Shown one piece after another: positions 8,691 to 17,821 of a DNA stretch of 64,000 bases. Origin of the DNA: Laspinema sp. D2d (GTDB lineage Bacteria; Cyanobacteriota; Cyanobacteriia; Cyanobacteriales; Laspinemataceae). The stretch covers positions 1 to 64,000 of the forward strand of contig NZ_JAMXFC010000010.1 of NCBI RefSeq assembly GCF_025370755.1. Direction: 5' to 3'. Each line of letters begins with the position of its first letter. Positions within the stretch are counted from its first letter, which is position 1. Under the pieces are notes generated by a model. The model saw only the letters and a list, made by a program, of their open reading frames with translations, did no database searches and was not told the DNA's origin. The translations under genes and the position numbers were made by a program.

Positions 8691-10154
8691 TTAACTGCGC
8701 CACTTGCGGGTAAACTCATCCAACACCGAATTATGAATCTGGCGTTGCAACCAATTGATCGCCTGTTGTTGATGGTTTAATCCCTGATAATATTGGCAGA
8801 CATCTACCAAAGAAATATTCCCAGCAACCGCAACTGATGACCGATTGCGCCATTGACGAGAAAACTCAGATAAGGTACTGTTAGGAATCTGACTTTGCAA
8901 CCACTGAAGCGCTTGCTTTTGGTTACTCAAGCTTTGGTAATAATTACAAACATCGACTAAATCGATATTGGTAGATTGAGCGGCCATTTGCTGATTCCCC
9001 GATCGCCACCACCGAGCAAATTCGTTTAAAATCCCACTGGAAACCTGACCCTGCAACCAATAGATCGCCTGGTCTTGCATCGGCAATCCTTGATAAAATT
9101 TTGCCACATCCACAAAATTAATCGGGGAGGATGCGGAGGCATGACCCCGCCAGCGACGGGCAAATTCTAGTAAATTTGCCTGAGATAATTGACCCTGTAA
9201 CCAGTCTAATGCTTGATTTTGATGGGAAAATCCTTGATAAAATCGACAGACATCAATCAACCGAATTACAGGAGTTGGTCCCGACTGAATCGGCGTCGGG
9301 TTAGGTACAGGAGAGGGCGTTGGCGTCGGTGTTGGGGTGGGAATATAAACCGGGGGAGGCGTCGGTTGCACTTGGGTTGGGGGTTTAATTGCACTCACCA
9401 AGGCGGTCCAAGTTTGAACGCCCACAATGCCATCCACGGTAAGATTCATCGCCCGTTGAAATGCCATCACCGTTGAGTGCATTGTTGCCCCAAATACCCC
9501 ATCAGTAGACCCGGGATTAAATCCTTTATCCCGCAGACACATTTGGATATATTTAACATGAGAGCCTTTCCCGCCTTGGCGACAGACATTAAACCAGTTG
9601 ACATCAACACCGCCGTTAATTCCGCTGACTCTACCGCTTTCGGTGTATTGCCAAAACGTCCAACCATCCCACCCTCCAGGAACCCAGGGATTGTTGGTCT
9701 GATAGTGAGCAATCCATAGGGGATAATCGCTGAAAATTGTAGGATTACCAATCCGTTCCCAAAAACTGGGAAAAGTGTAAATAATGGGGCGACGCTTGGT
9801 TTCTTTCTCGACAATTTCGATCCAAGTCGTAATATCCCGAATAATCGAACTTGCGCCAACTCCATCCGTAGATTCAATATCCAGAACCGGCGGCAAATCA
9901 TTCGCTTCTAGTTGCACGGTTTTGAGGAAAATATCCGCTTGTGCTTTGGGGTCTTGTTTAGCCCGATAAAAGTGATAAGCACCCCGTGCCATTCCTACGG
10001 ATTTGATGGCCGCCCAATTACTGCGATAGGAATCGGCCACAAACGTAGCGCCTTCGGTTGCTTTGGTAAAGGCAAACCCCATGCCATCCCCAACCACGGA
10101 ATTCCAATTTACGGGGTGTTGCCAATCGGAAACATCGATACCTTTTGCACACAT
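8691..10154 (-). CDS. GH25 lysozyme with peptidoglycan-binding domain and four novel repeats
   Basis: A 487-residue muramidase predicted to cut the MurNAc-GlcNAc bond. Residues 1-195 are the GH25 barrel, with the conserved GIDVSDWQ start and the catalytic DxE at 92-94 (LDIES). Residues 198-256 form a peptidoglycan-binding type 1 domain (DGVFGATMHSTVMAFQ, DGIVGVQTW). A Pro/Thr-rich linker follows (258-293), then four 40-residue repeats at 297-336, 345-384, 397-436 and 447-486 with consensus DVCxxYQxLxxQxQAxxWLQ...L.EFxRxWR. I do not recognise this repeat. No signal peptide is seen, either from the chosen ATG (10154) or from the upstream start at 10241. Confidence 0.9.
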   Translation of the reverse strand: MCAKGIDVSDWQHPVNWNSVVGDGMGFAFTKATEGATFVADSYRSNWAAIKSVGMARGAYHFYRAKQDPKAQADIFLKTVQLEANDLPPVLDIESTDGVGASSIIRDITTWIEIVEKETKRRPIIYTFPSFWERIGNPTIFSDYPLWIAHYQTNNPWVPGGWDGWTFWQYTESGRVSGINGGVDVNWFNVCRQGGKGSHVKYIQMCLRDKGFNPGSTDGVFGATMHSTVMAFQRAMNLTVDGIVGVQTWTALVSAIKPPTQVQPTPPPVYIPTPTPTPTPSPVPNPTPIQSGPTPVIRLIDVCRFYQGFSHQNQALDWLQGQLSQANLLEFARRWRGHASASSPINFVDVAKFYQGLPMQDQAIYWLQGQVSSGILNEFARWWRSGNQQMAAQSTNIDLVDVCNYYQSLSNQKQALQWLQSQIPNSTLSEFSRQWRNRSSVAVAGNISLVDVCQYYQGLNHQQQAINWLQRQIHNSVLDEFTRKWRS

Positions 10155-10500
10155 AATGGTAGATCTTGTTGAAAGAGTGAGGAACTGAGTGGCTTTGTTT
10201 CGGCAAAACTTCTCAAGGAAGTGACCGGATGTTTGATACAATTAGGAGGCAATTCCTCGGGTGTTAGCCCCTGCACGAGGGCCGATCGCCGCTGGTTGTG
10301 CAGAGGGGAAAGATAGACAGGAAAAAGCTTCTGCTTCTCCTACCCGTCCCCGAAAATACCCCCTTGGAGTGATAGCTAAACTATACGGATGGTGATGACT
10401 TGGATCGGGAAAGGGTCAGGATTTAACTTGATCAGGAATCGATGACTTTCATCCCATCCCGTGCCATAGTAATTGAGTAAAATTTGAGGTCAGATTGGTT
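10155..10500. other. Divergent intergenic region, lysozyme / hisA
   Basis: 346 bases between divergent genes. It holds one imperfect inverted repeat (CCCCTGCAC near 10266 with GTGCAGAGGGG near 10296). A GAGG at 10486-10489 serves as ribosome-binding site for hisA. No small gene was seen. Confidence 0.6.
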
Positions 10501-11274
10501 ATGGAAGTGATTCCAGCGATTGATTTATTAGAAGGTCGTTGTGTTCGTCTGTATCAGGGGGATTACGATCGCTCAGATGTGTTTAATGAGGACCCCGTGG
10601 CGGTTGCCAAACAATGGGTTGATGAAGGTGCGACGCGCTTGCATTTAGTGGACCTGGATGGGGCAAAAGCGGGGGAACCGCGTAATATGACAACCATTGA
10701 GGCGATCGCCCGCGCCGTATCCGTCCCAATCCAAGTCGGTGGGGGATTACGAGACTATGCCTCTGTTGCCAATTTATTATCCCTCGGGATTGATCGCGCC
10801 ATTCTCGGGACTGTGGCAGTTGAAAAACCGGAACTTGTCCAGCAACTCGCTCAAGAATTTCCGGGTCACATTGTAGTCGGAATTGATGCGCGTGATGGCA
10901 AAGTTGCGACCCGGGGTTGGTTGGAAACTTCGGAAGTGTTAGCGACGGTACTCGCACAACAAATGGTAGCGTTAGGCGTGGCGGCCATTATCTATACGGA
11001 TATTCATCGCGATGGCACATTAGCAGGACCGAATATTGCCGCATTGCGAGAACTGGCGGGGGCGGTGGATATTCCCATTGTGGCCTCTGGTGGTGTGAGT
11101 TCCCTGACGGACTTGCTGAGTTTGCTGGCCCTGGAACCTTTAGGGGTCAATAGTGTGATTGTTGGCCGATCGCTTTATACGGGGGATGTTTCCTTGAAAG
11201 AAGCAATTCAGGCGATCGGTCCTGGACGGATTCAGGATGTGCCCCCGGATTTCGGTTCCTCGACGTTTGCTTGA
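10501..11274 (+). CDS. hisA: Phosphoribosylformimino-AICAR ribotide isomerase HisA
   Basis: The fourth step of histidine biosynthesis: ProFAR to PRFAR by an Amadori rearrangement. The (beta-alpha)8 barrel is complete at 257 residues. The catalytic Asp pair is visible in [11 protein letters not shown] near the start and [10 protein letters not shown] at about 170; phosphate-binding loops are QVGGGLR and [12 protein letters not shown] at 10495 in frame would add two residues, but GAGG at 10486-10489 is better spaced for the ATG at 10501. No other his gene is nearby, usual for cyanobacteria where his genes are scattered. Confidence 0.95.
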   Translation: MEVIPAIDLLEGRCVRLYQGDYDRSDVFNEDPVAVAKQWVDEGATRLHLVDLDGAKAGEPRNMTTIEAIARAVSVPIQVGGGLRDYASVANLLSLGIDRAILGTVAVEKPELVQQLAQEFPGHIVVGIDARDGKVATRGWLETSEVLATVLAQQMVALGVAAIIYTDIHRDGTLAGPNIAALRELAGAVDIPIVASGGVSSLTDLLSLLALEPLGVNSVIVGRSLYTGDVSLKEAIQAIGPGRIQDVPPDFGSSTFA

Positions 11275-11286
11275 AATTAACACATA

Positions 11287-11304
11287 TCCCCACCCGAGTG
11301 GGGA
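11287..11304. terminator. Short hairpin after hisA
   Basis: TCCCCAC (11287-11293) pairs with GTGGGGA (11298-11304) around CCGA, 13 bases after the hisA stop. There is no T-run, so it is a weak terminator candidate. Confidence 0.4.
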
Positions 11305-11372
11305 TGTAGGGATGGAAACAGTTTCAGTCGTTATATCAAGTCCGATGGATTAACCCTAAAAAATTCTCTTCT

Positions 11373-11416
11373 CCCCCTTCCCTTGCAGGGAAAGGGGTTG
11401 GGGGGTTAGGTTTTTA
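11373..11416. terminator. C-rich/G-rich hairpin between convergent genes
   Basis: CCCCTTCCCT pairs with AGGGAAAGGGG around TGC, followed by GGTTGGGGGGTTAGGTTTTT. It sits between the convergent hisA and histidine kinase genes and may terminate hisA. This sequence type is a common dispersed cyanobacterial repeat. Confidence 0.5.
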
Positions 11417-11497
11417 TGAACAAGCAACAAAATATAAAAAAATAAATAATATTATTCACTAAGTATCTAGCAACCCTCTTGCTTTCTGAAGTTTACT

Positions 11498-12835
11498 CTA
11501 TTCTCCGGTTGAAGGGACGCTCTTTTGTAACGGTAAGGATTTTGAGCTTGGGGTGGTGGGGAGGGTAATGATTAAAGTTGTACCAACCCCGATGGTACTC
11601 TCTACGGAGATTTCCCCGGAAAGCAAGTCTACAGATTTTTTGACGATCGCCAATCCTAAACCCGACCCAGGAACATCGGCGACATTACTGCCTCGATAAA
11701 AGATTTCAAAGAGGCGCGGGAGATCTTCTGCGGGAATTCCGAGGCCCCGATCTCGAAAGGTAAAGACTACTTCCGTATTTTTACACTGGATAAATATGTC
11801 TATTTTGCTGAATTCTGGAGTAAATTTAAAGCAATTAGAAAGAATATTTCTGATACTATGTTTTAGTAATTTAGTATTAATATTTACTGCATGATAGTCT
11901 CCACTCACTTGAAAATCAATAGAGCGCTCTCCGGGTGTATAAAGCAGCTTATATTCTTCTATTAATTTTAAACAAAATTGTTTTAAATTAAGCTGTGAAA
12001 ATTGAGTAGCACAAGAATCTTTATCTCCATTAAAAATTAAAATATCATCTAAAAGTAGGGTAATTTGCTTAAGGGTATAGCGAATTTTTTCAAAAATTGG
12101 TGTTCGTTTAGACTGTTTTACTCCATCACTATAGCGTTCTAGGAGTTGGGTACATAGATGAATGGTATTGAGTGGGGTGCGAAATTCATGGGACAGGATT
12201 TGGATAAATCGAGACTTAACTCGATGTAATTCTCGCTGTATTGCCAATTCTTGGCGATTTTTTTCAGCTTCTTTTAACTCACTAATATCGCGAATTAACC
12301 AGCGAAACCCACTAGAATTTCCGTGGATATCCTGAACGGGAGAAACAGAAATTGCAGCGGGAAATGACTCGCGATCGCGCGGGAGCATTTGTATTTCCCA
12401 TTCCGTTAACCTTCCTACGGTTCGGAGTTGGTCAAGTTGGGTCCGAAAGGCACTCCGTTCCTCCAGTTTCACAAAAACTGCTAGGGGTTTATCTATCACA
12501 AAGGGTCGATGTAAGTTAAATAACTGTTCCGCTGCTGCATTCGCTTCTTCAATCACCCCCACCGCATTTGTGATTAAATAAGGGTCCGGTGCTTCTTCAA
12601 ATAACTGTTGATAGCGCTCCCGCTGTATTTCTACTTGTTCCCGAGTCGAGAGCAGTTGTTGATTTTGCTCCTGAAGCTCTTCCGTAGCAACGTGCAATTC
12701 TTCCAATGCCTTGGAAAGTTCGCCAAACACCTCTTTTAACAAGTCCGGTGGAGGAGAGGGAGAACCCTGAGCCAGTTGTTGCATTTGCTCTAAACGCACT
12801 CTAGCTTGGTCAATTTGTCCGGTAAAATTGTCCAT
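11498..12835 (-). CDS. PAS-domain sensor histidine kinase
   Basis: A soluble kinase of 445 residues: coiled-coil N-terminus (about 1-75), one PAS domain (about 75-190), then HisKA with the phosphoacceptor His216 in LSHEFRTPLNTI, and an HATPase domain with N box NILSNCFKFTP, RDRGLGIP and GSGLGLAIVKK. No membrane segment is present, so it acts in the cytoplasm. It lies 197 bases downstream of the CheR-PAS gene on the same strand, and together they contain the parts of a CheR-PAS-kinase hybrid normally found in one polypeptide. No response regulator is adjacent. Confidence 0.9.
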   Translation of the reverse strand: MDNFTGQIDQARVRLEQMQQLAQGSPSPPPDLLKEVFGELSKALEELHVATEELQEQNQQLLSTREQVEIQRERYQQLFEEAPDPYLITNAVGVIEEANAAAEQLFNLHRPFVIDKPLAVFVKLEERSAFRTQLDQLRTVGRLTEWEIQMLPRDRESFPAAISVSPVQDIHGNSSGFRWLIRDISELKEAEKNRQELAIQRELHRVKSRFIQILSHEFRTPLNTIHLCTQLLERYSDGVKQSKRTPIFEKIRYTLKQITLLLDDILIFNGDKDSCATQFSQLNLKQFCLKLIEEYKLLYTPGERSIDFQVSGDYHAVNINTKLLKHSIRNILSNCFKFTPEFSKIDIFIQCKNTEVVFTFRDRGLGIPAEDLPRLFEIFYRGSNVADVPGSGLGLAIVKKSVDLLSGEISVESTIGVGTTLIITLPTTPSSKSLPLQKSVPSTGE

Positions 12836-13032
12836 TGTATTTCTCTAGTCTGTTTCAGTCCTCATTTTAGGATAATAGCAAATTGCCCATACATCCACTC
12901 AACAGACCAATTCATCAATAAATTAACCCCGGAGTCAGTGGGGACTCCCGGTTCATCCGGGGATTATATTTGTCAAATCGAGGCACAAATCCCAGGGGGA
13001 AGAAGAAACAAGATTCCAAAAGAGAACCCCGG

Positions 13033-14877
13033 TTAAACTTCTTTAATTAAAAGAATTACCCCATGAGGTTCTTTGCTTCCATCTTTGAGGGGATTAAAAC
13101 TCAGGCGGCACTGAATCGAGTCACCCTGACTATTTAACGCATCCATGAAAATTTCTTGACCCGATTGAGTTCCACTCAAGCATTGATAAAGGGGGTCCCG
13201 CAGACGTTCTAAGGGTAAGCCAATATCCAGATTAAAGAGGGATTTGTTCTTGACTTCATCAGCTTTTGGTCCCCAAATATTTTGGGCTGCTTCGTTCCAA
13301 GTTTGAACATTAAATTGACGATCTACCACAATCACGGCAGATTGTAAACTAGCAAAAATAGATTCTAAAAAAGCGTTACATAGATTCAGTTCTATGGTTT
13401 TCCGCCCGAGTTCATCATTGATGGTTTGAAGTTCCTCATTGCTGGATTGAAGTTCCTCATTCATCGTCTCTAGTTCTTCATTGGTAGACTGGAGTTCTTC
13501 GTTGGTCGTCTCCAATTCTTCATGGCTGGACTGGAGTTCTTCGTTGGTGGTCTCCAGTTCTTCATTGCTGGACTGGAGTTCTTCATTCACGGTTTCGAGT
13601 TCTTGGTTAGACCGTTCGAGTTCTTCTTGTAACTGGTGATAGCGGGTCACTTCGTTAAACGTGATACTTACACCCAGGGGATCGTTGGTATTTTGCTGTA
13701 AGAGGGAGATTTCGATATCCAAATACTGAATACTGCCATCGCTCCAAGTGCGAATTACATCGCTAACGAGAATCGAGTTTCCCTCTTTGTAGACCCGTTC
13801 AATCTGCGATCGCAACTCCACGGGACGATAAGAAATTTCTAAATCCTGGAAGGGTCGTCCTAAGTCCTGGCGATCGATGTCAAAACGGGCGCGAGCTAAC
13901 TGATTGGCTAGGGCGAGATTGTTCTGAGAGTCCACGACAATTTGTGCCACGGGCGTCGCATTAAAAGCCTCTTCCAACAGACGGATATTTAAAGCCGAGC
14001 GCATCCCGGCTTCTTCTTTTCTATTCTGCGCTAAGAGTAGGAGGCGCTCACGCCGGTCCATTTTTGGCACTTTCTGAAAGATTCGGTGTTGTAAGTTTAA
14101 GGGACTAAATAGATCAGCGTTAGTCAGTAGCATTTCGGCTTTACCCAAAAATAAACAGCCTGTGTCTTTGAGTGCAAAATGAAAGCGACCCAGAATCTGC
14201 TTTTGGGTTTCCGCATTAAAATACATCAGGGTGTTGCGGCATACCAGCAAATCTATGCGAGAAATGGGAGCATCGTGAATCAAGTCATGACGACCAAAAA
14301 TCACCACCTGACGGAGATCCCTAGCCACCCCGAAGCGATCGCCGACTTCCTTAAAGTATCGCTGCTGAAACTCCTCCGAGAGGGACTCGATGTCTTTGGC
14401 TTTATAGCTGGCATTCCGTGCCTGTGCCAAGGCTTCCTCATCTACATCGGTGGCGTAAATTTTCACCCGGCGCAGACACTCTTCCATACCGAGGGTTTCT
14501 GCCAGTAAAATAGCCAAAGTGTAGGCTTCTTCTCCCGAGGCACAACCCGCAATCCAGAAGCGCAGGGGTTCTTCCGGGGATTTGTGTTTGATAATTTGCG
14601 GCAGGGTATGCGTCGCTAAGTATTGCCATGCCGTGAGATCTCGAAAAAAGCTGGTAACGTTAATTAAGATGGTGTTGAATAAGGCGGGGAATTCTTCTGG
14701 GTGAACTTTCAGGTATTCCAGATAATCCCCAAAGTTGTCAATATGATGCACCTGCATTCGCTTGGTGACTCGACGCTGGAGGGTAGAACGCTTATATCCG
14801 ACGAAATCAAAGCCACGCGATCGGCGCAGATACTCTAAAAGTGCTTCAAAGATTGAAGTCTGATCAGTTGCAGTCAT
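13033..14877 (-). CDS. CheR-type methyltransferase with coiled coil and PAS domains
   Basis: A 614-residue protein. Residues about 10-275 form a CheR methyltransferase: N-terminal helical part (SRGFDFVGYKRSTLQRRVTKRM), NVTSFFRD, the SAM-binding AGCASGEEAYTLA and LLVCRNTLMYF. Two PAS-like domains (about 310-410 and 505-614) flank an almost perfect Glu/Leu/Ser coiled coil (about 410-497, units like NEELQSS and NEELETT). This architecture belongs to CheB-CheR-PAS hybrid sensors, but the CheB methylesterase part is absent and the kinase part is encoded by the next gene. Receptor glutamates would be the usual substrate, yet no chemoreceptor gene is in the window. Confidence 0.9.
   Translation of the reverse strand: MTATDQTSIFEALLEYLRRSRGFDFVGYKRSTLQRRVTKRMQVHHIDNFGDYLEYLKVHPEEFPALFNTILINVTSFFRDLTAWQYLATHTLPQIIKHKSPEEPLRFWIAGCASGEEAYTLAILLAETLGMEECLRRVKIYATDVDEEALAQARNASYKAKDIESLSEEFQQRYFKEVGDRFGVARDLRQVVIFGRHDLIHDAPISRIDLLVCRNTLMYFNAETQKQILGRFHFALKDTGCLFLGKAEMLLTNADLFSPLNLQHRIFQKVPKMDRRERLLLLAQNRKEEAGMRSALNIRLLEEAFNATPVAQIVVDSQNNLALANQLARARFDIDRQDLGRPFQDLEISYRPVELRSQIERVYKEGNSILVSDVIRTWSDGSIQYLDIEISLLQQNTNDPLGVSITFNEVTRYHQLQEELERSNQELETVNEELQSSNEELETTNEELQSSHEELETTNEELQSTNEELETMNEELQSSNEELQTINDELGRKTIELNLCNAFLESIFASLQSAVIVVDRQFNVQTWNEAAQNIWGPKADEVKNKSLFNLDIGLPLERLRDPLYQCLSGTQSGQEIFMDALNSQGDSIQCRLSFNPLKDGSKEPHGVILLIKEV
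13430..13625. repeat. Minisatellite encoding the ELQSSNEE coiled coil
   Basis: Near-identical units of about 21 bases (GTTCTTCATTG/GGACTGGA on the plus strand), two making a 42-base higher-order unit, lie inside the CheR-PAS gene and encode its central coiled coil. They look able to change copy number in frame. Confidence 0.75.
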
Positions 14878-15461
14878 TGTTGATGGTTTGATGAGAACGC
14901 AGTTAAGAGAGGATATAAGAGAATCAGCGAAGGTAAGTTAATCGCAGTACAGATTTTATGTTCTCTCATAAAAGTTACTGGCGCAATAGGGGATATTCCC
15001 AATTTCGGGAGATTTTAAGGTTGCCCCTGTTAGCCTGCTGGGGTACTGCGGTGGCTCAAAATCTCCCCTCGTCAATTGGGAAGTGTATTCGTATTGTTGA
15101 GAAAAAAGTTGGGTAAGGACCTTTGATGATCACCGGGGGTAGGATAGTCCGCAGGTTAGGTCCCGGGGTATTCGCTTGGAGAGAATTGACCCGCTTGGGG
15201 GAAATAGGGAGCGCTATAATATCAAAAGCCGATGGAGTAACAAGGGGCGATCGCATTGGCGCTCTCCCGAAGATATTTTCGGCTAATGTCATTGATTAAA
15301 ACCCCGAATTATGGAGCGGGTTGAATAAATTTTAGGGGAAAATGGTTTAGGTCACTCCTGATGACCTCTGATGGTTCAATCATACCCTAATTTAATTGGT
15401 TTAGACCGGATGGATTTTATCCTTTAAAATTTAAGAGATAAATCCTCAAATTCTCAAAGCA
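14878..15461. other. Intergenic region, CheR-PAS / sipA
   Basis: 584 bases between divergent genes. The frames present (for example a 78-codon one on the minus strand at 15056-15292) have no recognisable family or ribosome-binding site. I see no clear RNA gene or repeat. It should contain the promoters of both flanking transcription units. Confidence 0.5.
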
Positions 15462-15722
15462 ATGTCAAAAGAATTCGCCCTCGGCGATCGCGTCCGGGTT
15501 GTCGCCTTACCCGCCTACCTCAAAACTGCTGAACCCATCCCCATGCTCCGTCCACCCAACGCCGTCAGCTTGGGGGAAGAAGGCACAATCATCGATCGCA
15601 AACCCGGAGGATATTGGAGCGTCCGCTTTAAAAAAGGGGCGTTTCTCATCGAAAGCCACTATATTGAACCCATACAGGATACCTTGGAAACCTCTCAGGA
15701 AGAAACCGCAGAAAATCTATGA
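15462..15722 (+). CDS. sipA: SipA, NblS-interacting regulatory protein (DUF3148)
   Basis: A small 86-residue protein matching cyanobacterial SipA/NipA: LGDRVRVVALPAYLKTAEPIP near the start, then MLRPP, EEGTI, PGGYWSVRFKKGAFLIESHYIE. In Synechococcus SipA binds the histidine kinase NblS and stimulates its autophosphorylation, affecting high-light and nutrient stress responses. The fold is a small SH3-like barrel. Its stop codon overlaps the start of the lipid-kinase-like gene (ATGA), so the two are probably translationally coupled. Confidence 0.87.
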   Translation: MSKEFALGDRVRVVALPAYLKTAEPIPMLRPPNAVSLGEEGTIIDRKPGGYWSVRFKKGAFLIESHYIEPIQDTLETSQEETAENL

Positions 15723-16618
15723 GCACCCGTTCAGCTTGCTTAATTTTTAATCCCTGTTCTGGCAAAGGCAATCCCGAGGCCGAACTCAAACAGATTTTCT
15801 CACTTTTAGAACCAGAAATTAAACTGGATATTCGCTATACGAAACCTGATTTAGACCCAAGTCAACTGGCTCATGAGGCGATCGCCCGGGGAGTTGATTT
15901 AGTGATTGCTTCCGGTGGCGATGGCACTGTTTCGGCGGTAGCTGAAGCCTTAATTACTACAGAAATTCCCCTCGGAGTGATCCCGAGAGGGACTGCCAAT
16001 GCTTTTGCCACTGCCTTGGGAATTCCCACCAATATACCCGGAGCCTGTCAGACGATTTTATCTGGATTAATTCGGGCGATCGATGGCGCAACTTGTAACG
16101 GGAAACCCTGCATTTTGCTCACAGGAGTGGGATGGGAAGCAGAAACCGTGGAACAAGCCGATCGCGAAGCCAAAAACTGGTTTGGTGCAATGGCTTATTT
16201 AGTTGCCGGAATCGAAAAACTCTGGGAGATCCAGTCCTTTAACGTTGAGCTGGAAATGGACGGAGAAATTAGCAAACTGCGGGCGATCGCCGTCACCGTT
16301 GCCAACGCTGCACCCGCCACCTCAGTCCTGGCTCAAGGACCTGGAGGCGTCATCCCCGACGATGGATTGCTCGATGTCACGATTCTATCCACCCAGACGG
16401 AAATGAGCACTTTGGGAGCCGTTTCTAGCTTAATGACGGGCGCATTACGGGGGGTCGCGTCTCAACACAATGATGTTTTATACCTGCGGACTAACCGCAT
16501 CAAAGTCACCACCAATCCCCCCCAAAAAGTGACCGTAGATGGGGAACTGCGAGGGACTACCCCGATAGAAGTGGAATGCCTTCCCTTGAGTTTAAATGTC
16601 ATGGTTCCGGATATCTAG
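15719..16618 (+). CDS. Diacylglycerol kinase-family lipid kinase (YegS/BmrU-like)
   Basis: The 299-residue length and motifs fit the DAGK catalytic family: FNPCSGKGNPEAEL at the N-terminus, the nucleotide-binding ASGGDGTVSAVAEAL at about 60-75, PRGTANAFATALGIP at about 90-105, and the C-terminal beta domain VTVDGELRG. Members phosphorylate diacylglycerol, phosphatidylglycerol or sphingoid lipids; the substrate here is unknown. It overlaps sipA by four bases, suggesting a shared transcript and perhaps a link between membrane lipid metabolism and NblS signalling. Confidence 0.88.
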   Translation: MSTRSACLIFNPCSGKGNPEAELKQIFSLLEPEIKLDIRYTKPDLDPSQLAHEAIARGVDLVIASGGDGTVSAVAEALITTEIPLGVIPRGTANAFATALGIPTNIPGACQTILSGLIRAIDGATCNGKPCILLTGVGWEAETVEQADREAKNWFGAMAYLVAGIEKLWEIQSFNVELEMDGEISKLRAIAVTVANAAPATSVLAQGPGGVIPDDGLLDVTILSTQTEMSTLGAVSSLMTGALRGVASQHNDVLYLRTNRIKVTTNPPQKVTVDGELRGTTPIEVECLPLSLNVMVPDI

Positions 16619-17272
16619 TCCCCAGAGGACAGATGAAGAATGGGGCCACTTCCGGTCCCACACACCCATCTACTCCACTCCCCTTGTTACAAAGATGATG
16701 GCTATAAATCACCCCCTCCAATCAGGGTAAAAGCCCCGCCGGTCCTCTCCCCTGTGCGTTAGGAAGGAGTCCAAGGGTGGGGGTTCGCTGATTGAATCAG
16801 GGGAAAAATCTATATTCATCAAAGCTTTGGCAAGGGTGGAGCCGGAAATTGAGGAAATAGTGGAAGGGTTCAAGAGGACCCAATCCACTGAGGCGAGTCC
16901 GTTTGAATTGGAAAAAGTCTCTATTTTATTCTAAATCTCTAATATTTTGCAGAAGTCCTCAAGTTAATGTTTTGTTTGATTGGACCTGTAATTTATAGGT
17001 CAGAATCCCAATCACCTAAACTGTTCAGGGTGAGCAGATATCTTCTAAAAAAATTCACCAAAAATAGAGAGTTGCTTTCTCAAAAATGAGTCTTAACTAT
17101 GAACAAGCTGGCAAGTTAAGTTGCCACTCATCCTAAAGGTGGTATGATGGGGTGCAGTAGCCGTTGCCATTTCAACAAAAGCCGATGTCCAAACGTCACA
17201 TTTGCCCTAATCGAAATGCCATCCTACTTGACCTCAAAAGTCCCTCCCTGCGAATCTGATAACTAAATCCTT
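16619..17272. other. Intergenic region upstream of coaD
   Basis: 654 bases with no convincing gene. A promoter-like sequence lies at 17121-17148. The rest contains C-rich and AT-rich stretches but no hairpin with a T-run that I could support. Confidence 0.5.
17121..17148 (+). promoter_or_regulatory. Candidate promoter for coaD
   Basis: TTGCCA (17121-17126) and TATGAT (17143-17148) are separated by 16 bases, close to a sigma-70 promoter. It would give a leader of roughly 115 bases before the coaD start. Confidence 0.4.
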
Positions 17273-17821
17273 GTGATTGCAATTTATCCGGGCAGCTTTG
17301 ATCCCATTACCCTAGGTCACCTTGACATCATAGAGCGAGGGTGTAAGCTGTTTGACCAGGTGATTGTGGCGGTGGTCCTTAATCCCAATAAAACCCCACT
17401 GTTTACCGTGCAAGAGCGTTTAGAACAGATTCGCCTTGCGACCCCCCATTTGTCTAATTTAGAAATAGACTGTTTTGAGGGCTTGACGGTGAACTATGCC
17501 CGAATTCGAGGGGCGAGTGTCCTGTTAAGGGGACTACGAGTGCTCTCGGACTTCGAGCTAGAACTCCAAATGGCTCATACCAACAAAACCCTAGCGACTG
17601 AAATCGAGACCGTTTTTTTAGCAACTTCTAACGAATACAGCTTTTTAAGCAGTAGTGTAGTAAAGGAAGTTGCCCGATTTGGCGGCTCCATCGATCACCT
17701 TGTTCCCCAGCACGTTGCGCTTGATATCTACCGATGTTACGCCAAGACACAGCCCGGATTGACCCAGACGACAGATCGAGTCTCCCAGAAGAATCTCCCG
17801 AGCACGAGCAGGGACTCCTAG
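17273..17821 (+). CDS. coaD: Phosphopantetheine adenylyltransferase
   Basis: Transfers AMP from ATP to 4'-phosphopantetheine, the penultimate step of coenzyme A synthesis. The nucleotidyltransferase motif [16 protein letters not shown] is at 5-20 and the second ATP motif is [13 protein letters not shown] at about 123-135. The start is GTG 17273, which gives the family's normal N-terminus (MIAIYPGSF). The enzyme core ends near residue 160; the last 20 or so residues are a Thr/Ser-rich tail whose DNA also encodes the start of the next gene in another frame. Confidence 0.95.
   Translation: MIAIYPGSFDPITLGHLDIIERGCKLFDQVIVAVVLNPNKTPLFTVQERLEQIRLATPHLSNLEIDCFEGLTVNYARIRGASVLLRGLRVLSDFELELQMAHTNKTLATEIETVFLATSNEYSFLSSSVVKEVARFGGSIDHLVPQHVALDIYRCYAKTQPGLTQTTDRVSQKNLPSTSRDS

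Noticed and set aside
13430-13625. Repeat array resembling CRISPR
   Set aside because: It has no unique spacers and lies in frame within a coding region as a coiled coil.
15056-15292. 78-codon minus-strand frame in the CheR-PAS/sipA gap
   Set aside because: No ribosome-binding site, no recognisable family and ordinary intergenic composition.
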